From Proteiniclasticum sp043951855 (lineage in GTDB: Bacteria; Bacillota; Clostridia; Clostridiales; Clostridiaceae), in assembly GCF_043951855.1 (NCBI RefSeq), contig NZ_JBINJW010000019.1, positions 1 to 50,675 on the forward strand: a stretch of DNA of 50,675 nucleotides, read 5' to 3'. The number at the start of each line of letters is the position of its first letter. Position 1 is the first letter of the stretch. Made by a program: the position numbers and the translations under genes. The notes under the pieces were generated by a model. It had not been told where the DNA came from. It searched no databases and saw only the letters and a program-made list of their open reading frames with translations. This document shows positions 1 through 8,756 of this stretch, one piece after another.

Positions 1-142
1 CGTAACCGAAGGGAATTTGTCGTTCAATTCTTTATATGTTCCATTAATATTCTCTAAACAAAGCAATTTATGCCCTATTTTAGATTATAATTATAATATA
101 GTAAGAGAACGCTGAAATCCTTTAGCAGAGAATGAGGTAATG

Positions 143-655
143 ATGGTCAAGCGAGTCAGACAATTTCTACAGAATATAAGCTACGGATTTCAGGCAGTGG
201 ATCAGATGTTCCTTATACGCTATCTGAATGAAAAGGAAATGGATCTTTTCGGAAAACTTCAGAGATCCGAGCAGATTCATGCGATCCTTGTGGCGAAAGG
301 TGTCTTGCAGGAGCTGGATTCCACTGAGAACGGAAGTTTCCTGAAAGCGGTACTGTTTCATGATATCGGTAAGATCAGAAGACCCCTCAATATAGTGGAG
401 AAGAGTCTTGCGGTGATGGTCGATAAACTGTTTCAGGAAAGATCTTTGTTTGAGAAATTCGAATTCATGAGATCTTTCAGACACCATGGCCCATGGGGAG
501 AAGAGATCCTGCGCAAAGAGGATGTTTTCAAGGAACCGCTTTTTTATGATCTGGTTGGTACCCACCAGGAAACGCAAGAGGAGATTGCCGCCAGAAAGAA
601 TGAGGAGCTTGAGTTCTATCACAATCTGCTGAAAAAATATGATGAGCGCTATTGA
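143..655 (+). CDS. HD-domain protein (putative phosphohydrolase)
   Basis: A protein of about 170 residues with the metal-binding signature HDIGK near residue 74 and further histidines at HH (about 113-114) and H (about 139). These fit the HD superfamily of metal-dependent phosphohydrolases, whose members cleave phosphate esters of nucleotides or related compounds. It has no signal peptide or membrane segment, so it should be cytosolic. Two ATGs lie side by side (140 and 143); the second is better spaced from the GAGG at 134-137. A TATAAT-like box lies at 92-97 but no good -35 was found. The UPF0182 gene follows after 35 bases, so the two may be co-transcribed. The substrate cannot be predicted. 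Confidence 0.8.
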   Translation: MVKRVRQFLQNISYGFQAVDQMFLIRYLNEKEMDLFGKLQRSEQIHAILVAKGVLQELDSTENGSFLKAVLFHDIGKIRRPLNIVEKSLAVMVDKLFQERSLFEKFEFMRSFRHHGPWGEEILRKEDVFKEPLFYDLVGTHQETQEEIAARKNEELEFYHNLLKKYDERY

Positions 656-690
656 GACGACTGCAATAAATGATTTGGAGGAAACATCAC

Positions 691-3435
691 ATGAAAATTG
701 ACATCAATCCCAATTTTAAATTTAATTTCAAGTGGAAAAAACTATTCGGAGGCAAGAAGAATATCTATCTGATCTTCGGAATCATTCTGGTTCTGCTGAT
801 CCTTCTTTTCAACTCTACGCATATCATTGCAAATCTGCAATGGTTTGATGAGGTGGGATATACAAGGACATATCTGACCAGAGCACTGGCCATAGCCGGT
901 CTGACCCTTCCGATTTTTCTTGTTTTTTATATTATTTCGATCCTTTACTATAAAAGTATAGCGAAGAAATATGATTCAATATCTTATCCAAAGAAAACCG
1001 AAGCGGAGATCAGAACGAGAAACCGCTATGTCTATACCATTTCAGGAATCTTTTTTCTGATCGTCTCCTATGGACTGGCATCAGACTACTGGTATGTGAT
1101 TCTCCAGTACTTCAACAGTGTGGATTTCAATCAGGTGGATCCTGTCTTCAGTAAGGATATTTCCTTCTATGTATTCAGACTGCCCATGTATCAGTTTCTG
1201 GTATCCATGGCCATTTCGGTAGTAGTGCTTCTTGTGCTCCTGACGGTACTGATTTATCTTCTGATTGCCGCAAAGAGTTCCTTCAACAGGCTTAATTTCA
1301 GAAACGCGAGAGGGATTCTCCATGTGATCAAAAGCGGGTTCATCCAGTTTGCAGGCAAAGCGCTTGCCATGCTTATTTCTCTGTTCATGGTTCTTCTGGC
1401 GCTGAAGTACTACATGGATTCGTATCTTGTGATGTTCAATGAATCTGGTGTCGTCTATGGACCGGGGTATACAGATATCAAGATCAATGTGCCTTTTCTT
1501 CGAATCATCGCGCTGCTGTCGGCAGTTTCTGCCATTGTAGTGGCTTACGGAATCTTGAAGAAGAAAATCAATCTCATAGCTTATCCTGTCCTTGGAATCT
1601 TCGCCCTTTCCATTATAAGAGTCCTTGCCGTTTTCGCTGTGGAAGCACTTGTGGTCAATCCCAACCAGCTGGAAACAGAACGGCCCTATATTGTAAACAA
1701 CATCAACATGACAAGACAGGCGTTTGGAATCAATGATGTGGAAATCAGGCAGTTTGAAGCGGATAAGGATATCACGGCTACTGAAATCAATGAGAACAGA
1801 GACGTGGTGGACAGCATCAAGATCAATTCCTATCGTCATACGCTTGATTTCATCAAGCAGGCTCAGGTCATCAGAGGCTACTATGACTTCAATGACGTGG
1901 ATGTGGACAGATATGTCATCAACGGAGAGAAGAAGCAGGTGTTCCTATCTGCAAGAGAAATCGACAGAAATCTCATTTCACCCGATACCTGGCAGAATAT
2001 GCACTTGTTCTATACCCACGGATACGGTGTGGTCATGTCGGATTCGAGCACAGCCACCTCCCAGGGGCAGCCGGACTTTCTGATGAAGGACATTCCTACC
2101 ACGAACAACACGGATATTCCAATTGAAAATCCCAGAATCTATTTCGGAGAACTGGTTTCGGATTACGTGATTGTCGGTACGGAATATGATGAATTTGATT
2201 ATCCCAAAGGCGGAGAGAATGAAACCTATCGTTATACAGGAGATGCGGGCATAAGGCTCAGTTTCCTGAACAGGCTCCTTTACGCCATAGAAGAGAAAGA
2301 ACCGAAGATTCTCATCTCCTCTCTGATTGATGAGAATTCCAGTATCATAAGAAAAAGAAACATAAGAGAAAGAGTCGTCAGCATAGCACCATTTCTGACC
2401 TACGATTCAGATCCTTATCTGGTTGTGGCCAACAGTAAGGTGTACTGGATGATTGATGCCTATACCATAACCGACCGATATCCAAATGCAAGAACCTTCA
2501 ATGGAATCAATTATGTTCGAAACTCCGTGAAGGTCGTAGTGGATGCCTATACAGGAGATGTGGATTTCTACCTTGCAGATCCCGAGGATCCCATTGCCAT
2601 AAGCTACAACAGAATATTCGGAGGCCTTTTCAAGGATCTGAACGACATGCCGGAACCTCTGAGAGAACATATCAAATATCCGGAAGATCTTTTCGAGATG
2701 CAGACAACTGTCCTTGAACAGTATCATGTGACGGATGCGGGTATTTTCTACAATGGTGAAGATGTGTGGGAAAAATCGAAGGTCACCACCACAAACGATC
2801 AGGAAAAAGTGGCTCAGGAACCTTACTCTCTCTTCACCTCCTTTGGGGATGAACAGGGACTGGAACTGGTGTTTACCGAGTACTATACCATCAAAGGAAA
2901 AGAGAATATGGTGGCCATCGTCAATGTGAGAATGGAAGGAGATCATTACGGACAGCTGGTGGAATACAAGTTCCCACCGCAGAAGACCGTTTCAAGTCCC
3001 TACCTTTTCAGAAACAAGCTGAATCAGGATCCGGAGATTTCAAAGGAGCTGTCACTTCTTGACAGTGGAGGGTCAGCGGTTGAATTCGGAGATATGGTCA
3101 TTGCACCCATCGAGAACAGTCTTTTATATGTGGTACCGATTTATCTGGTGGCAGAAGGAGAAAACTCCATTCCTGAAATCAAGCGGTACGTACTCTCCAA
3201 TGATGATAAAATCGTCATCGGAGACACCTTCATGAGCACTCTGGGACAGCTCTTCGACTTCACAGTGGGTGAGGAGCAGGAAGGCCCAGGAGGCGTTGTG
3301 GAAGAGAGACTGGCAAGAGAAGCCAACGATCTGTTCGATCAGGCCACTGCAGCACAGAGAGCAGGAGACTGGGCGGAATACGGAAGACTCATGGAGGAGC
3401 TGAAACGTGTTCTGGAGTCCATGTTTGATCAGTAG
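691..3435 (+). CDS. UPF0182 family large membrane protein
   Basis: A protein of 914 residues matching the overall plan of UPF0182 (COG1615). A lysine-rich N-terminus is followed by about seven hydrophobic segments in roughly the first 320 residues, then a long soluble region, probably exposed outside. The C-terminus has an acidic, glycine-containing linker and a short helical motif (ANDLFDQA...GDWAEYG). That tail (small and acidic residues, then a GDW-x-x-YG motif) is characteristic of the family in Gram-positive bacteria. Its function is unknown. The ATG at 691 is preferred over the in-frame ATG at 670 because TGGAGGA at 675-681 lies between them. The next gene starts 17 bases downstream with its own strong ribosome binding site, which suggests one operon. 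Confidence 0.9.
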   Translation: MKIDINPNFKFNFKWKKLFGGKKNIYLIFGIILVLLILLFNSTHIIANLQWFDEVGYTRTYLTRALAIAGLTLPIFLVFYIISILYYKSIAKKYDSISYPKKTEAEIRTRNRYVYTISGIFFLIVSYGLASDYWYVILQYFNSVDFNQVDPVFSKDISFYVFRLPMYQFLVSMAISVVVLLVLLTVLIYLLIAAKSSFNRLNFRNARGILHVIKSGFIQFAGKALAMLISLFMVLLALKYYMDSYLVMFNESGVVYGPGYTDIKINVPFLRIIALLSAVSAIVVAYGILKKKINLIAYPVLGIFALSIIRVLAVFAVEALVVNPNQLETERPYIVNNINMTRQAFGINDVEIRQFEADKDITATEINENRDVVDSIKINSYRHTLDFIKQAQVIRGYYDFNDVDVDRYVINGEKKQVFLSAREIDRNLISPDTWQNMHLFYTHGYGVVMSDSSTATSQGQPDFLMKDIPTTNNTDIPIENPRIYFGELVSDYVIVGTEYDEFDYPKGGENETYRYTGDAGIRLSFLNRLLYAIEEKEPKILISSLIDENSSIIRKRNIRERVVSIAPFLTYDSDPYLVVANSKVYWMIDAYTITDRYPNARTFNGINYVRNSVKVVVDAYTGDVDFYLADPEDPIAISYNRIFGGLFKDLNDMPEPLREHIKYPEDLFEMQTTVLEQYHVTDAGIFYNGEDVWEKSKVTTTNDQEKVAQEPYSLFTSFGDEQGLELVFTEYYTIKGKENMVAIVNVRMEGDHYGQLVEYKFPPQKTVSSPYLFRNKLNQDPEISKELSLLDSGGSAVEFGDMVIAPIENSLLYVVPIYLVAEGENSIPEIKRYVLSNDDKIVIGDTFMSTLGQLFDFTVGEEQEGPGGVVEERLAREANDLFDQATAAQRAGDWAEYGRLMEELKRVLESMFDQ

Positions 3436-3452
3436 GAGTAGGAGGAATATAG

Positions 3453-4838
3453 ATGGACTATGATGTAATCATCCTTGGAGGCGGCCTTATCGGCTGCTCC
3501 ATGGCATATGAGTTATGCAAATACAATCTGAATATCGGTGTCATCGAGAAGAATTTCGATATCGCGGAAGATGTGGCACTGTTCAACTCTTCTCTGATTC
3601 TGGATGGAAAAGACATCGAGGAAGATCGGGTTTTTGAGCTGATCAGAAGAAGCAATCAGAAACTGGACAGTCTTTCAGAGGAGCTGGATGTTTTCTATGA
3701 AAAGGTCCCGTCTTTCACCGTATATCCCAGCGAAAAGGAAGCCGAAAGAATCTACAAAAGAGCACTGGAGAGAAAAATCGAAGGGATCTCTCTGCTCAAG
3801 TCAGAGGAAGCCAACAAGATGAATCACAACATCAAACCCCATGAGGGCTATGTGATCTATTCCATGAATACCGGAGTCATCTCACCGTATGACTATGCCA
3901 CGGCCATGTCTGAAATCGCCTATGATAACGGTGTGAGCTTCAGAGTGGAAGAAGAGGTCCTTGATATTCAGGATCTGCCACGTGGTGGCGTCAAGGTTAC
4001 AACCAACAAGAACCGCTATACAGCAAGGGTGGTTGTACGAACCACCTTCGGTGATAAGTACACCATTAAGAAGGATTCTGAAGTTGTAGGCGGAGAAGGC
4101 ATTGTGGAAAATATGCTAGTGGAGAAGGATTTCAGTAATGAAGTGAAGCACATCATCAAGGAATACAAGGACAACGGAGAAGTCATCACTCTTGTACCCA
4201 CATCAACCAACAAACTGCTGGCAACACTGCAGACAGGGTCTTCCAAAGAGTTCTCTCAGATGAAGAAGGAAGTGGAAAGTGTCATCGGGCCCTTCCCTCC
4301 GGAAAGAGTGGATATCATCAATGAAAGCAGATACTGGGCGGAACCCATCATGATCGATGCCGAGTATGAAAAAGACGGATACATCCATATCCAGGCGAAG
4401 AACTATGCGGTGGACAATGTATTCTCCGCATTGACCAGTGATGCGGTGGAACTGGTTCTGAAGCAGTTCAAGGCTACTTCGAACAATGATTTCAAAGTGA
4501 AGAGAAGAGAATACTACCGTTTCAGAGAAATGAGCGATGAAGAAAGAAACGAGATCATCAAGATTGACCCGAAGTACGGAAAAATGGTCTGTCTCTGCTC
4601 CAACGTGACAGAAGGCGAAATTGTGGATTCCATAAGAAGACCCATGGGCGCACGAACTGTTGAAGGGGTAAGAAGAAGAACAGGGACCATCTTCGGCAGA
4701 TGCCAGGGATCCTACTGCCTGACGAAGGTGATCAGTATCCTTGCCAGAGAGCTTCATAAGAGTCCTCTGGAAATCATGAACGACAAGAAAGACTCTCAGA
4801 TCATCTTTGCAAGAATCAAGGAATTCGATTCCATTTAA
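3453..4838 (+). CDS. FAD-dependent oxidoreductase with C-terminal BFD-type [2Fe-2S] domain (GlpA-like)
   Basis: A protein of 461 residues. The N-terminus is a dinucleotide-binding fold (IILGGGLIGCSMAYEL, residues 6-21), followed by a DAO-type FAD oxidoreductase core. The last ~90 residues carry four cysteines in the BFD-type arrangement (CLCSN near 382, then GRCQGSYC near 424), typical of GlpA-like glycerol-3-phosphate or 2-hydroxyacid dehydrogenases. The family oxidises a hydroxy or amino substrate and passes electrons to a partner flavoprotein. In many Clostridia the gene is followed by a second pyridine-nucleotide flavoprotein and a DUF1667 protein. Here only a DUF1667-like fragment follows, 14 bases downstream. 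The substrate cannot be read from the sequence; glycerol 3-phosphate is one option. Confidence 0.85.
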   Translation: MDYDVIILGGGLIGCSMAYELCKYNLNIGVIEKNFDIAEDVALFNSSLILDGKDIEEDRVFELIRRSNQKLDSLSEELDVFYEKVPSFTVYPSEKEAERIYKRALERKIEGISLLKSEEANKMNHNIKPHEGYVIYSMNTGVISPYDYATAMSEIAYDNGVSFRVEEEVLDIQDLPRGGVKVTTNKNRYTARVVVRTTFGDKYTIKKDSEVVGGEGIVENMLVEKDFSNEVKHIIKEYKDNGEVITLVPTSTNKLLATLQTGSSKEFSQMKKEVESVIGPFPPERVDIINESRYWAEPIMIDAEYEKDGYIHIQAKNYAVDNVFSALTSDAVELVLKQFKATSNNDFKVKRREYYRFREMSDEERNEIIKIDPKYGKMVCLCSNVTEGEIVDSIRRPMGARTVEGVRRRTGTIFGRCQGSYCLTKVISILARELHKSPLEIMNDKKDSQIIFARIKEFDSI

Positions 4839-4852
4839 AGGAGAACAGAAGA

Positions 4853-5080
4853 ATGAAAAGCGAGTATTATACCAGTGTCATAAGAATCAAGGGCTCCGAG
4901 CATCACGCCATGGTTCCGGTGAAGAGCGATCAGCCCATTGACCGCAGTCACTTTATTGAGATCTCAAAGGTTTTATCCAGAATCTATGTGGGGGTGCCCT
5001 TGGACAGAGGAGACATCATCTGCAGCAATATCCTGAATACTGGTGTGAATATCATCGTGACGAAGTCCATTGAGAGTTGA
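4853..5080 (+). CDS. Small DUF1667-like protein lacking the cysteine domain
   Basis: A protein of 75 residues after a good ribosome binding site (AAAGGAG). The middle (VPVKSDQPIDRSHFIEI, then a region ending in N-T-G-V-N-I-I-V-T) resembles the C-terminal half of DUF1667 proteins, which usually end the GlpA-like oxidoreductase operons. Full-length DUF1667 proteins are about 115-120 residues and begin with a cysteine-rich CxxC motif. This one has a single cysteine and no such N-terminus. It could be a natural short form or a remnant kept because of its downstream position. The start is clear and the reading frame is intact. Its stop codon overlaps the -35 box of the serS promoter. Confidence 0.6.
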   Translation: MKSEYYTSVIRIKGSEHHAMVPVKSDQPIDRSHFIEISKVLSRIYVGVPLDRGDIICSNILNTGVNIIVTKSIES

Positions 5081-5105
5081 CCTTTACAGGACTTAAGGCT
5101 ATAAT
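5077..5105 (+). promoter_or_regulatory. serS promoter
   Basis: TTGACC at 5077-5082 and TATAAT at 5100-5105 are separated by 17 bases, a near-consensus housekeeping promoter. Transcription would begin near 5112, at the head of the T-box leader. The -35 box overlaps the stop codon of the upstream small gene. Confidence 0.85.
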
Positions 5106-5111
5106 AAATTG

Positions 5112-5330
5112 AAATAAACCGTTGACGAGACTAGTACTAGGATGAGAATCAGAAAGAGAGCAGATGGCTGGTGTGAATCTGCAGTTCAAATTTTAGGAAT
5201 CCACCTCTGAGGGACTGTAAACGCAGTACGGAGAAGACCGTTATCTTTATGAAGGATGGACCTTTTGTCCATCGAATTAGGGTGGCACCACGAGTTCTAT
5301 CGTCCCTTCAGGATGATAGGACTCTTTTTT
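5112..5330 (+). promoter_or_regulatory. T-box leader upstream of serS (specifier UCC, Ser)
   Basis: The leader contains the T-box core AGGGTGGCACCACG at 5279-5292, a Stem I terminal loop matching GGTGNRA (GGTGTGA near 5170-5176), an AGTA motif at 5133-5136 and GAA followed by TCC at 5200-5202. The UCC specifier followed by A is what a serine T-box should carry and would pair with tRNA-Ser(GGA). Uncharged tRNA-Ser should stabilise the antiterminator and allow serS transcription. Specifier assignment is by position and agreement with the downstream gene, not by folding. Confidence 0.9.
5292..5330 (+). terminator. T-box regulated intrinsic terminator
   Basis: GAGTTCTATCGTCC and its near-complement GGATGATAGGACTC form a hairpin directly followed by TTTTTT. 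The 5' side overlaps the T-box core, so terminator and antiterminator are mutually exclusive, as expected for this riboswitch class. Confidence 0.88.
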
Positions 5331-5361
5331 ATATATATTTTTACAAGAAGGAGTGAAGCAA

Positions 5362-6639
5362 ATGTTAGACATCAAAAGAATAAGAGAAAACACGGAAGAA
5401 ATCAAAGCGCTCATGAGCGACAGAGGAGAAAGCATCGATCTATCCGATTTTGATAAAGTAGTCGCTTTAGATGAAGAGAGAAGACTGACTCTTGTGGAGG
5501 TTGAGACAGCCAAAGCAAGAAAGAATCAGGTATCAGCAGAGATTCCAAAGAAGAAGAAAGCCGGGGAAGATGTGTCGGAGATCATGGCTGAGATGAAGAC
5601 ACTGGGAGAAACCATCAAGGAGCTGGACAATAAGGTCAGAGATCTGGATGAAAAAATCGAGTACATCATGATGAGACTGCCAAATATTCCTAATGAGAAT
5701 GTACCAGCAGGAAATACCGATGAAGACAATGTGGAAATCAGAAAGTGGGGAGAACCAAGAAAGTTCGAGTTTGATCCCAAAGCACACTGGGACATCGGTT
5801 CAGACCTTGACATTCTGGATTTTGAACGTGCAGGAAAAGTAACAGGTTCAAGATTCACTTTCCTCAAAGGATATGGTTCGAGAATCGAAAGAGCCATCAT
5901 AAACTACTTCCTGGATACCCACACAGACCACGGATATGAAGAAGTGATGCCACCCTTCATGGTCAATCGTCAGTCCATGACAGGAACAGGACAGCTTCCT
6001 AAATTTGAAGAGGATGCCTTCAAGCTGACAGAAGACGACTATTTCCTGATTCCTACAGCGGAAGTGCCAGTGACAAACATGTACAGAAATGAAACCTTCC
6101 AGGTGGAGGATCTTCCGGTCAAGCATGTGGCTTACTCTGCCTGCTTCAGGGCAGAGGCGGGTTCTGCAGGAAGAGACACAAGAGGACTCATCAGGCAGCA
6201 CCAGTTCAACAAGGTGGAGCTTGTGAAGTTCACAATGCCTGAAGATTCCTATGCGGAGCTGGATAAGCTTGTGGAAGATGCGGAAAGAGTACTTCAGGGA
6301 CTGGGTCTTCCCTACAGAGTCGTCAGAATCTGCAAAGGGGACTTAGGCTTCACAGCTGCTCTGAAGTTCGATATTGAAGTATGGATGCCAAGCTACAACC
6401 GTTATGTGGAGATCTCAAGCTGCTCCAATTTCGAGGATTTCCAGTCCAGAAGAATCAACATCAAATACAAGGAAAGCCAGAAGGACAAACCGAAGTTCGT
6501 GCATACGCTGAACGGTTCAGGTGTGGCCATCGGAAGAACCGTGGCAGCCATTCTTGAAAACTTCCAGAATGAAGATGGAACCGTAACGATTCCTGAAGCG
6601 CTGAGACCTTATCTCAAGGGGGAAGCACTGATCAGATAG
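5362..6639 (+). CDS. serS: Serine--tRNA ligase
   Basis: A protein of 425 residues, the usual length for bacterial SerRS, which charges tRNA-Ser with serine in the cytosol. An N-terminal helical arm forming the tRNA-binding coiled coil spans about residues 30-110. It is followed by a class II catalytic core with TGTGQLPKFEEDAF, motif 2 (FRAEAGSAGRDTRGLIRQHQF) and motif 3 (GVAIGRTVAAILEN). The start is ATG 5362 rather than GTG 5353, because the ribosome binding site AGAAGGAG (5346-5353) overlaps that GTG. Expression is controlled by the T-box leader directly upstream. A tRNA-Ser gene follows from its own promoter. Confidence 0.97.
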   Translation: MLDIKRIRENTEEIKALMSDRGESIDLSDFDKVVALDEERRLTLVEVETAKARKNQVSAEIPKKKKAGEDVSEIMAEMKTLGETIKELDNKVRDLDEKIEYIMMRLPNIPNENVPAGNTDEDNVEIRKWGEPRKFEFDPKAHWDIGSDLDILDFERAGKVTGSRFTFLKGYGSRIERAIINYFLDTHTDHGYEEVMPPFMVNRQSMTGTGQLPKFEEDAFKLTEDDYFLIPTAEVPVTNMYRNETFQVEDLPVKHVAYSACFRAEAGSAGRDTRGLIRQHQFNKVELVKFTMPEDSYAELDKLVEDAERVLQGLGLPYRVVRICKGDLGFTAALKFDIEVWMPSYNRYVEISSCSNFEDFQSRRINIKYKESQKDKPKFVHTLNGSGVAIGRTVAAILENFQNEDGTVTIPEALRPYLKGEALIR

Positions 6640-6659
6640 ACTGAAAAGGTGGAAGAAGG

Positions 6660-6697
6660 GGGTTGTGTTTTTCCTGACACAACTTCCATTTTCTTCT
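6660..6697 (+). terminator. Intrinsic terminator after serS
   Basis: GTTGTGT (6662-6668) pairs with ACACAAC (6677-6683), extended by G-U pairs, and is followed by a T-rich run. It lies 20 bases after the serS stop. Confidence 0.7.
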
Positions 6698-6706
6698 AGA
6701 AACTCA

Positions 6707-6735
6707 TTGACATGCTTTTTTTATGTTGATATAAT
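6707..6735 (+). promoter_or_regulatory. Consensus promoter of tRNA-Ser
   Basis: TTGACA (6707-6712), a 17-base spacer and TATAAT (6730-6735) form a perfect sigma-70/SigA consensus promoter, ending 21 bases before the tRNA gene. Confidence 0.92.
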
Positions 6736-6756
6736 ACATATTGTCGCTATACTCAT

Positions 6757-6847
6757 GGAGAGATGGTCGAGTTGGTTTAAGGCACCGGTCTTGAAAACCG
6801 GCGTACCTTTACGGGTACCGAGGGTTCGAATCCCTCTCTCTCCGCCA
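6757..6847 (+). tRNA. tRNA-Ser (anticodon UGA)
   Basis: A 91-base gene with acceptor stem GGAGAGA/TCTCTCC, discriminator G and encoded CCA. The anticodon stem CCGGT/ACCGG encloses the loop CTTGAAA (anticodon TGA). A long variable arm (GCGTACC...GGGTACC), typical of serine tRNAs, precedes the T arm GAGGGTTCGAATCCCTC. It reads UCA and related serine codons. It lies just downstream of serS but has its own promoter. Confidence 0.97.
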
Positions 6848-6889
6848 TCAGTATAGCGGCTTTTTTATGCCGTAAAATGATCTGGCATG

Positions 6890-6931
6890 AAGAAGAAGTT
6901 TTTCTCAAGGAAAAGCTGCTTCTTTTTTTTT
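6890..6931 (+). terminator. Intrinsic terminator after tRNA-Ser
   Basis: An AGAAGAAGTTTTTC arm is largely complementary to GAAAAGCTGCTTCT and is followed by a run of eight or more T. It separates the tRNA transcript from the lytS promoter. Confidence 0.75.
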
Positions 6932-6966
6932 GCCGTTTTCTCAAACAGTGAAAATTCTGCAGCAGA

Positions 6967-6996
6967 TTGATTTTACCCCTCCATCCAATCTATAAT
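6967..6996 (+). promoter_or_regulatory. Probable promoter of the lytS-lytR operon
   Basis: TTGATT at 6967-6972 and TATAAT at 6991-6996 are spaced by 18 bases and lie about 30 bases before the lytS start codon. No other good promoter was seen in this gap. Confidence 0.65.
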
Positions 6997-7028
6997 GAGA
7001 TGAAAATGTATAGAAAGTGGGAAAAGCT

Positions 7029-8729
7029 ATGGATATCGAAATCATAAGAAGTGTCATTCTGAATATTGGTCTTCTGGTCATCATCGCCGTGATGTTATCT
7101 CGTTTCAGAATGATCAGGCGGTTCATCACCGGGGAAAGGAAATCCGCTGGAGAACAGATCTTTCTGATTCTCCTTTTCGGGATCATCGGAATCATCTCCA
7201 CCTTGACCGGCTATGAAGTGCATGGTGCCATAGCCAATACCAGAGTGATCAGTGTCATCGCCGGAGGAATCATCGGCGGTCCGGTGGTGGGGATCGGTGC
7301 TTCCATCATTGCAGGCCTTCACAGATACTTCATTGACGTGAATGGAATCACGGCATTGGCCTGTGCCATTTCGACCATGGTGGAGGGAGGGCTGTCCGCC
7401 CTTGCCTATAATCACATCAAGGTCAATAAATACAAGGAATCTGAAGTATTCCTTCTGACCTTTGTGGCTGAAATTCTGCAGATGGTCATTATCCTGATTG
7501 TGGCAAGACCCTTCAGCGAAGCATGGAGTCTTGTCAGTGCCATCGCTTTTCCCATGATCATGTTCAACAGCATCGGCATGGTGTTCTTCATTCAGATCTT
7601 CAAGAATATATTCATCGAGCAGGCTTATGAGATCGGTAAGAATACCACCATGACTTTTGAAATCACGAAAAAATGTCTTCCTATCTTAAGTAAGGGTTCC
7701 TATGAAAAAGAGAGCCTGGATCGGATCGGTGAAATCATCATCTCGAATTCAGGGTATCCAGGCGTCGCATTCACAACCGGGCAGGAAGTGATCAGCAGTT
7801 CCGGTAAGGTGTCAAGGAAGGATCACGAGGAGCTCATAAGGATGGCTGGAGTCATCATGGAGAGAAGAACTGTGGTTTCGACGGATGAAGGACATAATGA
7901 GCATCTGAACCTGCCCTTTATGAAAAACAAGGTCGCCATCGGAGCGCCGATCTTCCGGAACGATGAAATCATCGGTACAATGATTCTTTTCACAAATAAA
8001 TATCAGTTCACCTATCAGTCCGTCAGCGAATTTGTGGAAGGGCTTACTCAGTTCTTTTCTGTTCAGTTCGGACTGGCGGAAATGGTGAAGCAGAGAGAGA
8101 TCTTAAGAAAAGTGGAGTATCGTGCGCTGCAGTCTCAGATCAATCCGCATTTCATCTTCAATTCCTTAAATACCATCAGCGCTTTCTGCAGGGAGAAACC
8201 GGACAAGGCCAGAGAGCTTCTCATAGCCCTCGCCAGGTATTTCAGAAACTCCATCAAAACCAAGGACAGCTGTGTCAGCATCTATGAAGAGATGGAATAC
8301 GTGGAAGCCTATATGCAGCTTGAGAAAGCCAGATTCGATGAAAGACTGGAACTCCATATGCATGTGGAGAAGAATCTGGACTGCCAGCTGCCCTGCCTGA
8401 TTCTTCAGCCCATCGTGGAGAATGCCATCATCCATGGCGCCATGAAGCGAAAAAAAGGAGAAGTCAGTGTAGAAGTGGTTTCCCTTGGGGAAGATGTGAT
8501 CATTACGGTGAAGGACAACGGTCATGGTATTTCACAGGAGATAGTCAGCAGTCTCAATGATGAAAACCCGTCCAATCAATACATAGGATTAAGCAATGTG
8601 AACAGAAGACTAAAGTATATGTTCGGAGTGGATCGCGGGCTGAAAATCAGTACCAGCGATGAAGGAACGACCATAGAGATCAAGGCGCCTAAATCGGAGC
8701 GTATACTGGATCGAGCTGCCGGAGAATAG
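7029..8729 (+). CDS. LytS/BtsS-type sensor histidine kinase
   Basis: A protein of 566 residues with the LytS family layout. An N-terminal block of about five to six membrane segments (5TM-5TMR_LYT type, residues ~1-195) is followed by a GAF-like region (~215-355). The dimerisation/phosphoacceptor box SQINPHFIFNSLNTIS has the histidine at about residue 374, and a GHKL ATPase domain follows with the N box (QPIVENAIIHGA) and G box (DNGHGI). Relatives sense pyruvate or serine-derived signals (BtsS, YpdA) or control murein-linked functions (LytS). The response regulator starts 27 bases downstream and a CstA-type transporter follows it. ATG 7029 is preferred over GTG 7017 because GTGGGA overlaps the latter. 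Confidence 0.92.
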   Translation: MDIEIIRSVILNIGLLVIIAVMLSRFRMIRRFITGERKSAGEQIFLILLFGIIGIISTLTGYEVHGAIANTRVISVIAGGIIGGPVVGIGASIIAGLHRYFIDVNGITALACAISTMVEGGLSALAYNHIKVNKYKESEVFLLTFVAEILQMVIILIVARPFSEAWSLVSAIAFPMIMFNSIGMVFFIQIFKNIFIEQAYEIGKNTTMTFEITKKCLPILSKGSYEKESLDRIGEIIISNSGYPGVAFTTGQEVISSSGKVSRKDHEELIRMAGVIMERRTVVSTDEGHNEHLNLPFMKNKVAIGAPIFRNDEIIGTMILFTNKYQFTYQSVSEFVEGLTQFFSVQFGLAEMVKQREILRKVEYRALQSQINPHFIFNSLNTISAFCREKPDKARELLIALARYFRNSIKTKDSCVSIYEEMEYVEAYMQLEKARFDERLELHMHVEKNLDCQLPCLILQPIVENAIIHGAMKRKKGEVSVEVVSLGEDVIITVKDNGHGISQEIVSSLNDENPSNQYIGLSNVNRRLKYMFGVDRGLKISTSDEGTTIEIKAPKSERILDRAAGE

Positions 8730-8756
8730 GCAGTCATCATGATGGAGGAAAATGAC

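Noticed and set aside
1081..1839. Long minus-strand frame inside the UPF0182 gene
   Set aside because: It overlaps a clear conserved gene on the other strand, has low-complexity, histidine-rich translation and no ribosome binding site. It is a shadow of the codon bias of the real gene.
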